Assembly (NCBI RefSeq): GCF_029892685.1
Contig: NZ_JARXVD010000001.1
Span: forward strand, 310,001 to 374,000
Length of the DNA stretch: 64,000 nt
Origin: Mycobacterium sp. OTB74
GTDB lineage: Bacteria; Actinomycetota; Actinomycetes; Mycobacteriales; Mycobacteriaceae
Reading direction: 5' to 3'
The notes below the pieces were generated by a model. It did no database searches. It was not told the DNA's origin and saw only the letters and a program-made list of their open reading frames with translations. Both the position numbers and the translations under genes were made by a program. How positions within the stretch are numbered: position 1 is the stretch's first letter; every line of letters starts with the position of its first letter. This document shows positions 17,600 to 26,595 of this stretch, piece after piece.

Positions 17600-19473
17600 G
17601 CAGCATCACTCCACACTACCGGTCGATCAAGGAACTGCTGCAGACCCGCTCGTTCGCGATCGATGAGTATCAGCGCGAATACAAGTGGGAGCGCAAGAAC
17701 ATCGAGGAACTGCTCTCTGACCTCCAAGCGAAGTTCGAAACATTCTATCGGGATGGCGATTCCCCGAAAGCGGCGAGTACTTACGGGGATTACTTCCTCG
17801 GCTCGATCATTGTCACGAAGCGCGGGAACAAGAGCTACCTCGTCGATGGCCAGCAGCGGGTGACCTCGCTGACGCTGCTGCTCATTTACCTTTATCGCGA
17901 AGCGAAGGCCCAAGGCCTCGACGTCACATCGACTATCGAACCGTTGATCTTCTCCGATGACTACGGGGAGCGAAAGTTCAACCTCGACATCCCCGAACGA
18001 GTCCCTGTCATACGAGCACTCTTCAACGGCGACGACTACAACGCAGACGGCAAAGAGGAGTCGATTCAGACGATTGTCGCGCGGTATCGGGACATCCAGG
18101 GCCTCGACTTGGTCGCCGAACTCGATGGTGGGCTTGCGACTTTCATCTACTGGCTCATCGGTAATGTGGGGCTCATCGAGATCGCGACCGAGACGGACGC
18201 ACATGCGTACTCGATCTTCGAGACGATGAACGACCGCGGTAAGCCACTGAGCCCGGTTGACATGCTCAAGGCGTACCTGCTTGGCCCTATCGAGGACAGC
18301 GCGGAGCGGGCTGAAGCGAATCGCATCTGGAAGAAGACCGTCTTCGACCTGATTTCGTGGAAGTCGGAAACAGACATCGAGCGTGATGCCACCTTCATGA
18401 AGGCGTGGCTGCGCGCGAAGTACGCCGATACGATCCGCGAACGCAGAGCTGGTGCGGCCGATAAGGATTGGGAGCTGATCGGCACGACCTTCCACCGTTG
18501 GTTGCGAGATAACGCTGAGCGCGTCGGCGCCGGTGATTCGTCCAATAACCTCCGGCTGATGACGACGGAGTTCCCCTTTTTCGCCAGGGCCTATCGCCGG
18601 ATTCTCGATGCGTCACGCGCGTATACACCTGGTCTGGAGCCGGTTTTCTACAACGCAAACAACGACTTCACCTGGCAAAGCACCGTACTGCTCGCCCCGC
18701 TCAACGTCGGTGACGATGATGAGACGGTTCGCCGAAAGCTGGCGGCAACCGCAACCTATCTCGATATCTGGGTGATGCGCCGGACGGTCAACTACATCAG
18801 GGTTGGTTATTCGAGCGTCAGCTATGCCATGTGGACGCTCTGCCGCGATATCAGGGGCAAGTCTCTGCCGGATCTCATCGACACCTTGCGCGCCAAACTA
18901 GATCAGGACGCGACCGATGTCTCGTTTGAGGGTAGTGCAAGTCGTGGTCGGCATGGCATCTCGGAACTGGGGCTCAACCAGTTTAGTCGCCGCTATATCT
19001 ATCATCTGCTGGCGCGCCTGACGTCATACACCGAGTTGAACTCCGGTAAGCCGGACCTCTTCGACCGGTACGTCGACCGCACCGTCAAGAATCCGGCCGA
19101 TATTGAACACATCTGGGCAGACAACTACGAGCGCTATGCCGACGAATGCCCGACACGTCAGGATTTCGACGAATGGCGGAATCATATTGGCGGGTTATTG
19201 CTGCTGCCGGCTGATGTCAACCGCAGCTATCAGGCCAAGCCATTTGACGAGAAGGCGCCGCACTACGCGAAGCAGAATCTCTATGCCGCAAGCCTGACTG
19301 AGGCGGCGTATCAGCATCAGCCGCAGTTCAAGTCATTCGTTGACACCGCAGGTCTTCCATTCCGCGCCTATACCAAGTTCGGCAAAGCCGAGCAGCAAGA
19401 GCGCCGCACGCTGGTACTCGCACTCGCGAACAAGGTCTGGTCGCCGGAGCGGCTGGAGGAATACCGGCCATGA
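17596..19473 (+). CDS. DUF262/DUF1524 (GmrSD-like) protein
   Basis: A 625-residue protein. The N-terminal DUF262 domain has the ParB-like nucleotide motif DGQQRVTSLTLLLIYLYRE (about residue 82) and FETMNDRGKPLSPVDMLKAY. A helical middle follows, then a C-terminal DUF1524 His-Me-finger nuclease region (IEHIWADNYERYAD, HIGGLLLLPADVNRSY). Proteins of this build include GmrSD-type enzymes that cut modified DNA. Here the gene sits between hsdS and hsdR with 4-bp overlaps on both sides, so it is part of the same transcript. It might add a second nuclease against DNA the type I enzyme cannot cut. That role is inference. Confidence 0.85.
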   Translation: MSSITPHYRSIKELLQTRSFAIDEYQREYKWERKNIEELLSDLQAKFETFYRDGDSPKAASTYGDYFLGSIIVTKRGNKSYLVDGQQRVTSLTLLLIYLYREAKAQGLDVTSTIEPLIFSDDYGERKFNLDIPERVPVIRALFNGDDYNADGKEESIQTIVARYRDIQGLDLVAELDGGLATFIYWLIGNVGLIEIATETDAHAYSIFETMNDRGKPLSPVDMLKAYLLGPIEDSAERAEANRIWKKTVFDLISWKSETDIERDATFMKAWLRAKYADTIRERRAGAADKDWELIGTTFHRWLRDNAERVGAGDSSNNLRLMTTEFPFFARAYRRILDASRAYTPGLEPVFYNANNDFTWQSTVLLAPLNVGDDDETVRRKLAATATYLDIWVMRRTVNYIRVGYSSVSYAMWTLCRDIRGKSLPDLIDTLRAKLDQDATDVSFEGSASRGRHGISELGLNQFSRRYIYHLLARLTSYTELNSGKPDLFDRYVDRTVKNPADIEHIWADNYERYADECPTRQDFDEWRNHIGGLLLLPADVNRSYQAKPFDEKAPHYAKQNLYAASLTEAAYQHQPQFKSFVDTAGLPFRAYTKFGKAEQQERRTLVLALANKVWSPERLEEYRP

Positions 19474-22400
19474 GCACCGTCGGTCAGCTCGAACGGAGGA
19501 CCCAGGACCGCGTCGTGGGGCTCTTTCGAGACTCTCTCGGCTTTGACTACCTCGGCAACTGGGAGACTCGTGGAGGCTCAAACGTCGAAGTCGACCTGCT
19601 GACCCAGAATCTTCGTGCCCGTGGCTACAGCGACAGCCTGATCAATAAGGCGATCGACAAACTGAAAAGTGATGCCTCGCTGGGCGGTGGACGTGATCTG
19701 TACGAGGCTAACCGCGATGTGTACGGCCTGCTGCGCTACGGCGTCAAGGTCAAGGCCGGCGTGGGCGAACACTATGAGACCGTTTGGTTGATCGACTGGT
19801 CGACGCCGGAAGCGAATCACTTCGCCGTCGCCGAGGAAGTGACGATCGCTGGGAACCACAGTAAGCGGCCCGATCTGGTGCTCTATGTCAACGGCATCGC
19901 GTTGGGCACGGTCGAGCTGAAGCGCTCGAAAGTTGCCGTCACTGAAGGCATCCGTCAAACGATCGGCAATCAGAAAGCCGACTTCATCCGACCCTTCTTC
20001 ACCACCGTGCAACTCGTGTTCGCAGGTAATGACGTTGAAGGTCTGCGCTACGCGGTCATCGATACGTCCGAGAAGTACTGGCTGTCGTGGCGCGAGGAAT
20101 CGGACATTGCCGAGCCGCTCGACCGGGGACTGACACAGCTGTGCTCCAAGAGGCGGCTTCTGGAGCTGGTGCACGACTTCATGGTGTTCGACGCCGGGGT
20201 CAAGAAGACGGCTAGGCACAACCAGTACTTCGGTGTCAAAGCCGCGCAAGAACGCATCGCTAAGCGTGAGGGCGGCGTCATCTGGCACACCCAAGGCTCA
20301 GGCAAGTCGCTGACTATGGTGTGGCTGGCCAAATGGATTCGCGAGCACCAAGACGATGCCCGGGTTCTCCTGATTACCGACCGTACTGAGCTCGATGAGC
20401 AGATTGAGAAGGTGTTCGGGGGTGTCGACGAAACGATCTACCGCACCAAGTCTGGTGCAGACATGCTTGGCACTCTAAACAAGAGCGCTCCGTGGCTGAT
20501 CTGTTCCCTCATCCACAAGTTTCGTGCATCCGAGGAGGAGTCAGCTCGCGACGAAGAGGAGACCGACTTCATCACCGAGTTGAACTCCAATATCCCGAAA
20601 GACTTTTCGGCTAAAGGCAACCTCTTCGTCTTCATCGACGAGGCGCACCGCACACAGTCGGGCAAGATGCACGACGCAATGAAGCAGCTGCTTCCCGGTG
20701 CGATGTTCATCGGCTTTACCGGCACACCGCTGCTCAAGGCTGATAAAGCCACCAGCATCGAGACGTTCGGCAGCTTCATCCACACCTACAAGTTTGACGA
20801 AGCCGTTCAGGACGGCGTGGTGCTCGATCTGCGCTACGAAGCCCGCAACATCGATCAGGACCTCACTTCACCCGAGAAGGTCGACCAGTGGTTCGAGGCC
20901 AAAACCAAGGGCATGACCGATCTGTCGAAGGCGGAACTGAAGAAGCGTTGGGGCACCATGCAAAAGGTCGTCAGCGCCGAGCCGCGCTCCCGGCAGATCG
21001 TCAATGACATCCTGCTCGACATGGACACCAAGCCGCGCCTGATGGACAGCCGCGGCAACGCCATGCTCGTGGGATCGAGCATTTATCAGGCCTGCAAGTT
21101 CTATGAACTGTTCTGCCAGGCGGGATTCAAGGGCAAGTGCGCCATCGTCACTAGTTATGCCCCGCAGCCGGGAGACATCTCGAAAGAGGACTCCGGCCAC
21201 GGCGCGACCGAGAAGCTGCGCCAGTACGACATCTACCGCCGGATGCTGGCTGACCACTTCGGTGAGTCCGAGGACGCCGCCATGAGCAAGGTCGAACAGT
21301 TCGAGAAGGACGTCAAAGATAAGTTCATCAACGACCCGGGTCAGATGCGCCTGCTGATCGTGGTCGACAAGCTCCTGACCGGTTTCGACGCCCCGAGCGC
21401 GACGTACTTGTACATCGACAAGAAGATGCAGGATCACGGTCTGTTTCAAGCGATCTGCCGCGTCAACCGGCTCGATGGCGACGACAAGGACTATGGCTAC
21501 ATTGTCGACTATCGCGACCTCTTCAACTCGTTGGAATCCGCGATCACGGATTACACCAGCGGCGCGCTCGAAGGCTACGAGAAAGAAGATATCGATGGCT
21601 TGCTCACGGACCGTCTTGAGGGAGCGCGCGAGGATCTTGACGAGGCGTTAGAGGTCATTCGTGCCCTGTGCGAGCCGGTCGCCCCGCCCAAAGACACCCT
21701 GCAGTATCAGCAGTTCTTCTGCGCCATGGAGCAAGGCAACAGTGAACAGCTGAAGGCCAACGAGCCCAAGCGCGTCGAACTGTATAAGGCTGTCGCCGCG
21801 TTGACGCGAACATACGGAAATCTTGCGAACGAAATGGCTGCCGCGGGCTACTCCGATGCAGAAGCTGCTGCGATCAAAGCTGAAGTCGCCCACTACGCGG
21901 CCGTGCGTGACGAGGTCAAGCTTGGCGCCGGTGAGGATGTCGACTTCAAGCAATACGAAGCTGGCATGCGGCACCTCCTGGACACTTACATCAACGCCCA
22001 CGCGTCGGAGACAGTGTCTAACTTCGAGAACACCAGCCTGATTCAGCTGATTCTGCAGAAGGGCGCTGGCGCGATCGACAAGCTGCCCGAAGGAATCAAG
22101 AAGGACCCCGAGGCAGTTTCCGAAACCATCGTCAATAACATGCGCAAGCTCATCATCGATGAGCACGCCACCAACCCGAAGTACTACGACAAAATGTCGG
22201 AGCTGCTCGATGCCCTGATCGAACAACGGCGCAAAGAGGCACTCGACTACAAGGACTACCTGGCACAGATGCTCGAGCAGGCGGCGAAACTTGCCAAGGG
22301 CGAGTCTGACACTACCTATCCCGAGTGGGCAGACAACGGTGCGCGAAGGGCCTTAATCGACTTTGCCTTCCCGGACCCCGCCATCGCGATCCAGGTCGAT

Positions 22401-22553
22401 ACCGCGATACTCACCAGCAAGCCGCACGACTGGATCGGCAACCCCCTCAAGGAAAAGGTAGTCAAACGGGCCATGCGCAAGGCCCTCCCCCCAGACTTCG
22501 ACAGACTCGATGAACTTTTCGAACTGGTGAAGGCACGGCATGAGTACCAGTAG
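19470..22553 (+). CDS. hsdR: Type I restriction endonuclease subunit HsdR
   Basis: A 1027-residue motor-nuclease subunit. The N-terminal PD-(D/E)xK nuclease is visible (RPDLVLYVNGIALGTVELKR, about residues 131-150), then Walker A TQGSGKSLTMVWLAKW (about 275), the DEAH box VFIDEAHRTQSG (about 388), motif III FIGFTGTPLL and a RecA2 domain (LLTGFDAPSATYLYID). A helical C-terminal part binds the methyltransferase core. HsdR works only bound to HsdM2-HsdS, so it should be silent if hsdM is really broken. It starts 4 bp inside the DUF262 gene and its end overlaps the peptidase gene by 14 bp. Confidence 0.95.
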   Translation: MSTVGQLERRTQDRVVGLFRDSLGFDYLGNWETRGGSNVEVDLLTQNLRARGYSDSLINKAIDKLKSDASLGGGRDLYEANRDVYGLLRYGVKVKAGVGEHYETVWLIDWSTPEANHFAVAEEVTIAGNHSKRPDLVLYVNGIALGTVELKRSKVAVTEGIRQTIGNQKADFIRPFFTTVQLVFAGNDVEGLRYAVIDTSEKYWLSWREESDIAEPLDRGLTQLCSKRRLLELVHDFMVFDAGVKKTARHNQYFGVKAAQERIAKREGGVIWHTQGSGKSLTMVWLAKWIREHQDDARVLLITDRTELDEQIEKVFGGVDETIYRTKSGADMLGTLNKSAPWLICSLIHKFRASEEESARDEEETDFITELNSNIPKDFSAKGNLFVFIDEAHRTQSGKMHDAMKQLLPGAMFIGFTGTPLLKADKATSIETFGSFIHTYKFDEAVQDGVVLDLRYEARNIDQDLTSPEKVDQWFEAKTKGMTDLSKAELKKRWGTMQKVVSAEPRSRQIVNDILLDMDTKPRLMDSRGNAMLVGSSIYQACKFYELFCQAGFKGKCAIVTSYAPQPGDISKEDSGHGATEKLRQYDIYRRMLADHFGESEDAAMSKVEQFEKDVKDKFINDPGQMRLLIVVDKLLTGFDAPSATYLYIDKKMQDHGLFQAICRVNRLDGDDKDYGYIVDYRDLFNSLESAITDYTSGALEGYEKEDIDGLLTDRLEGAREDLDEALEVIRALCEPVAPPKDTLQYQQFFCAMEQGNSEQLKANEPKRVELYKAVAALTRTYGNLANEMAAAGYSDAEAAAIKAEVAHYAAVRDEVKLGAGEDVDFKQYEAGMRHLLDTYINAHASETVSNFENTSLIQLILQKGAGAIDKLPEGIKKDPEAVSETIVNNMRKLIIDEHATNPKYYDKMSELLDALIEQRRKEALDYKDYLAQMLEQAAKLAKGESDTTYPEWADNGARRALIDFAFPDPAIAIQVDTAILTSKPHDWIGNPLKEKVVKRAMRKALPPDFDRLDELFELVKARHEYQ

Positions 22554-23271
22554 CCCCTACCTCACCGTCAGCGGGATCGACGTCGACGTCATCTACAAAG
22601 ACATCAAGAATCTGCATATTGGTGTCTATCCACCACTGGGACGTGTCCGTGTCGCTGCTCCAATCAAATTCGACGACGACAATGTTCGGCTGGCTATCAT
22701 CCGACGGCTGCCGTGGATCAAGCGGCAACGTGAGAAACTTCAGGCGGCTGAGCGCCAGTCCGAACGTGAGATGGTCACTGGCGAATCACATTACGTCTGG
22801 GGTGTCCGACACAGGCTGAAAGTGATCGAGCGGGCCGGACGACCGCACGTGGAAGTCGATGGTGACCGGATTCTTCTCTACATCGCAGAAGGATCCGATA
22901 GTGACAGCCGGCGCAAGCTGCTCGATCAGTGGTATCGGCATCAACTCCGCGCCGCAATCCCCGACCTCATCGCCAAGTGGGAGCCCATCCTCGGTGTCAC
23001 AGTGCCCCGGTGGAGCATTCGGCGCATGAAGACCAAGTGGGGATCGTGCAACCGGGAGAGTCACCACATCTGGTTCAACGTCGAACTCGCCAAGAAGCAC
23101 CCAGAGTGTCTTGAATACATCATCGTTCATGAAATGGTGCACTACCTCGAACGTAATCATGGCGATCGATTCACCAGTCTGATGGACGGGTTCATGCTCG
23201 ATTGGCGATCGCGCCGCGACCGACTTAACGACGCACCCCTCGCCGATGAGGTTTGGAGTGAGGGAGTATGA
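22540..23271 (+). CDS. YgjP-type zinc metallopeptidase (DUF45)
   Basis: A 243-residue predicted metallopeptidase. The C-terminal half carries WGSCN, then HEMVHYLERNHGDRF: an HExxH zinc site with a downstream His, as in the YgjP/SprT-like family. The N-terminal half is beta-rich (DVIYKDIKNLHIGVYPPLG). Such genes are frequent next to hsdR, but their role there is not known. It overlaps hsdR by 14 bp and the following nucleotidyltransferase by 4 bp, so it physically links the restriction module to the CBASS-like module. No signal peptide, so cytosolic. Confidence 0.85.
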   Translation: MSTSSPYLTVSGIDVDVIYKDIKNLHIGVYPPLGRVRVAAPIKFDDDNVRLAIIRRLPWIKRQREKLQAAERQSEREMVTGESHYVWGVRHRLKVIERAGRPHVEVDGDRILLYIAEGSDSDSRRKLLDQWYRHQLRAAIPDLIAKWEPILGVTVPRWSIRRMKTKWGSCNRESHHIWFNVELAKKHPECLEYIIVHEMVHYLERNHGDRFTSLMDGFMLDWRSRRDRLNDAPLADEVWSEGV

Positions 23272-24088
23272 CGACGGCGCGCGGATGGCTCGACGAGCTA
23301 ACAACGTATTACACGCCGTCGTCAATTCAGTTCGACGCGGCGCGAGGCCACCGTGCCGCAATCGAAGTTCGTCTCGACACGTTCCTTGGCGTCCATGAGA
23401 TGTTCGAAATCGGTTCTCTGAAGCACGGGACGGGCGTGTGGCTTTATAGCGACGCCGATTACCTCGTGTCTCTCAAAGGCATTCGGCCCGAATCGCCTTG
23501 GACAATGTTGAATAAGGTCAAAGAGCAGCTGCAGGCCAGATTCACGAGCACCACTATCGTCATCCGTCGCCGGCTGTGGTGTGCAAGTTCTCGGACGGCG
23601 ACGTTGAGGTGGTACCAGGCTATCCGGCCACCAGTGGTTACTGGATCGCTAATCCTGCCGATGGATGGATGCTCACTCATCCGAAGGACCACAACAAATA
23701 CGTCACCGATATCAACACTAAGCACAACGGTGCGGTGAAGAAGCTAGCTCGGCAAGTCAAGGTCTGGAAGTATCTTCGGAACGTGCCAGTCTCCTCCTGC
23801 TACCTCGAGATGCGAACCGCGAAGCATATGGAAGGAGAGTCGGCGTATTCACCGCTCTGGGACTTGTATCTGACCCTCAAGAAGATGCACGATGTCGAAC
23901 TAGCCGCAATGAACGACCCGACCGGACTGGGCTCACGATTCGGGGCATGCTCATCAGAGTCAAATCGGCTGGATGCCATATCAAAGCTCGACGCTGCCGT
24001 GAATCGCGCGCGGAAGGCAAAGGACTACGACCAGGACGGGTATCACGTGCGGGCAGTCGAGCAGTTGAAGCTGCTGTTTAACAAGTGA
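23268..24088 (+). pseudogene. CD-NTase-like nucleotidyltransferase 1 (SMODS), frameshifted
   Basis: Predicted nucleotide second-messenger synthase. The N-terminal part reads from ATG 23268 and contains the active-site loop IGSLKHGTGVWLYSDADYLV: GS, 11 residues, then the D-x-D metal ligands. After about 23560 similarity continues in another frame, HPSPAVVCKFSDGDVEVVPGY (third acidic residue), then WMLTHPKDHNKYVTDIN, to the stop at 24088. Restoring the frame takes one extra base or a -1 shift. No classical slippery heptamer was seen, so a mutation, sequencing error or unusual recoding are all possible. The start overlaps the peptidase stop (ATGA). Confidence 0.75.
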
Positions 24089-24098
24089 GTACACGAAG

Positions 24099-25025
24099 AT
24101 GACTGCCTCACCTGAATATCTACCGCCCTCAAGTACCACGATTCAGTCGCGGCAGAACGATGCTGATGCCCTCCGGTTGCTGATCGCGCAGCGGCGACTC
24201 TATCGACGAGCTAAGCGCTGGCTGTCGTTGCGATGGGTTGGCATGGTGGTGATCGGAATTGGTGCACCAGTTGCGTCCATCTTGTGGCCATCGTTGGCAG
24301 TCGTATCAGGCGCGGTCGCCGGCCTGTGGCTATTCCTCGGACGAACACTACTGGTCTTTGTGCAAGGCACTGTGACAACGAAGGCGGCATCGGTTCAGGA
24401 GCAGTTCGACTTCTATGTCTTCCAGATGCCAGATAACGCGCAACGTTCGACGTTGCCTTCGCTCGAAGACATCGCGAAGGTTGCCGGACCTGATGGTCAG
24501 ATCCGGGCTGAAGCCGAGAAGGAAAAACTGCTCGATTGGTACCCGATTGATTCAGGTGACGATGGTGCCATCTCTGTCGCCGTCTCACAGCGTGCAAATG
24601 CCTCGTATACGGACGGCTTACTGCGCACCACGGCGATCGTGTGGGCAGTGGCCACAGTGGTTTGGGTTGTAACTCTGATTGTTGTGAGTATCGTTCTAAA
24701 GCTTTCGCTTTCTGGGTTCCTCCTAGGGGTCGCGCTTCCAGTACTTCCCGCGTTCCTCGATGTTGTCCAAGACGTCGCTGGCGTCTGGCGCTCTGCCGCC
24801 GCGCGGCGCGATCTAGCGCAGGTAATCGAAGCGCGAATAACTGGAACTGACGGAAGAATCGACGGTCAAGACTTGCTCGTGTGGCAGGAGCGGCTTTTCG
24901 ATCTTCGGCGGACTGCGCCAGAGGTACCTGACCTTCTCTACAAGATCCGCAGGAAGGTCAATGAGCGTGCAATGCATTCTGCTGCGCGTCAGGTGTCTTC
25001 GCGAGCGAAACGGGAAGACAGCTAA
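24099..25025 (+). CDS. S-4TM family putative pore-forming CBASS effector
   Basis: A 308-residue membrane protein with four predicted helices in two pairs: about residues 46-88 (VGMVVIGIGAPVASILWP and the next) and about 178-226 (AIVWAVATVVWVVTLIVV and the next). A soluble domain of about 90 residues separates them and a charged helical tail ends the protein. This matches the SMODS-associated 4-TM effector family described by Burroughs and colleagues, proposed to permeabilise the membrane when bound by the cyclic nucleotide made by the neighbouring synthase. It lies 10 bp after nucleotidyltransferase 1, and its stop overlaps the start of nucleotidyltransferase 2 by one base. Confidence 0.75.
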   Translation: MTASPEYLPPSSTTIQSRQNDADALRLLIAQRRLYRRAKRWLSLRWVGMVVIGIGAPVASILWPSLAVVSGAVAGLWLFLGRTLLVFVQGTVTTKAASVQEQFDFYVFQMPDNAQRSTLPSLEDIAKVAGPDGQIRAEAEKEKLLDWYPIDSGDDGAISVAVSQRANASYTDGLLRTTAIVWAVATVVWVVTLIVVSIVLKLSLSGFLLGVALPVLPAFLDVVQDVAGVWRSAAARRDLAQVIEARITGTDGRIDGQDLLVWQERLFDLRRTAPEVPDLLYKIRRKVNERAMHSAARQVSSRAKREDS

Positions 25026-25900
25026 TGGCTCTCACTACCACGAAGGCTTTTGAGGAGTTCAAAGAAAAGCTAGTTCTCACTGATTTGCAGAAGGAGGCCG
25101 TCAAGGGCCGACAGAGCAAGACGACGGAATACCTTGAGGATGCATTTCCACCATCGAGTGACCTGCCCCTCAAGACAACGTACTTGATGGGATCAGCGGG
25201 CCGCGACACAATTATCCGTCCACTCGACGACGTCGACGTATTGGCGATCTTCACTAACAAGGACGACATTTTCGATCGCCTCTACCGGTACGACTCCCAG
25301 AAGTTCCTGTATCGAGTTCGCGATGCCCTGAACACATACCGGGTGGAAGTGGTCGGAGCCAGAGGTCAAGCGGTCCGCCTGTTCTACAAAGCCGCACCGC
25401 ACGTTGACATAGCACCGGTCTTCAAGTGGTCCGGCGGCGGTTACGCCCTTCCCAATGGTTCCGGGGGCTGGCTGACGACTGATCCCTACTCCCATCACGA
25501 TTGGATCGCTCAACGACAGAAGGACTTGAACTATCGCCTGAAGCCGATGGTTCGAATGCTGAAGCGGTGGAACAACGTACACAGCAAGTATTTCAGAGGC
25601 TTTCACCTGGAGGTCGTGACGGCGACGGTTTTCTCAAGTCTTGGCAGTGATTCGCGCGACGCATGCGAGAAGTTCTTCCAGTGGGCTCAGTACAACTTGA
25701 CAGTGATGGATCCCGCCGGGCACGGTGGCGACCTGTCTTCGTACTTGACGTCGGCCGGACGAACTGCGCTGCTGCTGAATCTTGAGAGCGCGCGAGGACG
25801 CGCCGCGAAGGCAAATGCAGCGGAGGCGAGCGGAGACCACAAGGAAGCTATTCGGCTTTGGCGCGTTGTATTCGGCGATGAATTCCCAACCTATGGCTGA
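25025..25900 (+). CDS. CD-NTase 2 (CBASS oligonucleotide cyclase-like)
   Basis: A 291-residue nucleotidyltransferase with a canonical SMODS active site: MGSAGRDTIIRPLDDVDVLA (GS, 11 residues, D-x-D at about residues 58-72) and the third Asp in PHVDIAPVFKWSGGG (about 126). The C-terminal helical core LNYRLKPMVRMLKRWN (about 161-176) is typical of CD-NTases. It should make a cyclic di- or trinucleotide upon phage infection and activate the S-4TM protein. It is the last gene of the operon and is intact, unlike the paralogue upstream. Only about 15% of positions look shared with nucleotidyltransferase 1, by eye. Confidence 0.8.
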   Translation: MALTTTKAFEEFKEKLVLTDLQKEAVKGRQSKTTEYLEDAFPPSSDLPLKTTYLMGSAGRDTIIRPLDDVDVLAIFTNKDDIFDRLYRYDSQKFLYRVRDALNTYRVEVVGARGQAVRLFYKAAPHVDIAPVFKWSGGGYALPNGSGGWLTTDPYSHHDWIAQRQKDLNYRLKPMVRMLKRWNNVHSKYFRGFHLEVVTATVFSSLGSDSRDACEKFFQWAQYNLTVMDPAGHGGDLSSYLTSAGRTALLLNLESARGRAAKANAAEASGDHKEAIRLWRVVFGDEFPTYG

Positions 25901-25952
25901 GTGCTGCGCCGCGCCGCCGGGTGACAGTTGGCTGATCTCAGGCCCGCCCGAC

Positions 25953-26438
25953 TCAAGGTTCGCCGCGAGGCGATGGAGAACCGACGTCTCGTCCGTGCGT
26001 ATCTCGCAGCTTCACTCTCCGCTTCCTAAGCGCCCGCCAGACAGTGCCGTGGTCGACGCCGAGCTGCCTGCCGATGGTGGCGAGCGATTGCCCCGTTCTG
26101 TAGAGACGGATAGCGTCGTCGATCTGCTCACTGGTGAGACTCTGCCGGCGGATCGGTATCCCGGCTTCGCGAAGTACCTTGATGACACTGTTCTTGTTAA
26201 GACCGTAGGTGGCACCAATAGCCGTTGAGGGCTCACCAGAGCGGTACAAAGCGACGATTTCGGCCCGAATCTGGTCGTTGAGGCGCTGATCGAGCTTGAA
26301 GGGCCTGACGACCTCAGGGAAGCGATCGGACCGGCAGGCAACCCTCCCATCTGGGGTTATAAGGCCATCGGAACACAGTTTTTGAAAGAATTTTGACAGT
26401 GCGTCAAGGTTCGAGTAACGCTGCATTACCTCCACCAA
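25953..26438 (-). CDS. Double helix-turn-helix DNA-binding protein
   Basis: A 161-residue protein with two consecutive resolvase/Hin-type helix-turn-helix motifs: IVALYRSGEPSTAIGATYGLN (about residues 62-82) and AIRLYRTGQSLATIGRQLGV (about 107-127), each followed by a recognition helix (NSVIKVLREAG, GTVWRALRKRR). Such proteins occur near serine recombinases in actinobacterial mobile elements. It is convergent with the CBASS operon. The start is uncertain: TTG 26438, or ATG 26426 with GGAGG very close. It could be an excision factor or a regulator. Confidence 0.65.
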   Translation of the reverse strand: MVEVMQRYSNLDALSKFFQKLCSDGLITPDGRVACRSDRFPEVVRPFKLDQRLNDQIRAEIVALYRSGEPSTAIGATYGLNKNSVIKVLREAGIPIRRQSLTSEQIDDAIRLYRTGQSLATIGRQLGVDHGTVWRALRKRRVKLRDTHGRDVGSPSPRGEP

Positions 26439-26595
26439 GAACTCTCAGCTCAGCGACTGTAAATTTGCATTCGTGGGCTGTGACGTAACATAACCGGGCG
26501 TAGCTAACTGCCTCCGGGACTCTCTTTGGTTTCACCTACCGGCCTTCGCGTCGTGAAACGGATCGCGTCACAATTGGTAAGCGCATCCCTCCAGG

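Noticed and set aside
25901..26228. Plus-strand continuation after CD-NTase 2
   Set aside because: A plus-strand frame here runs antisense to the double helix-turn-helix gene, which has clear motifs; the plus frame has none.
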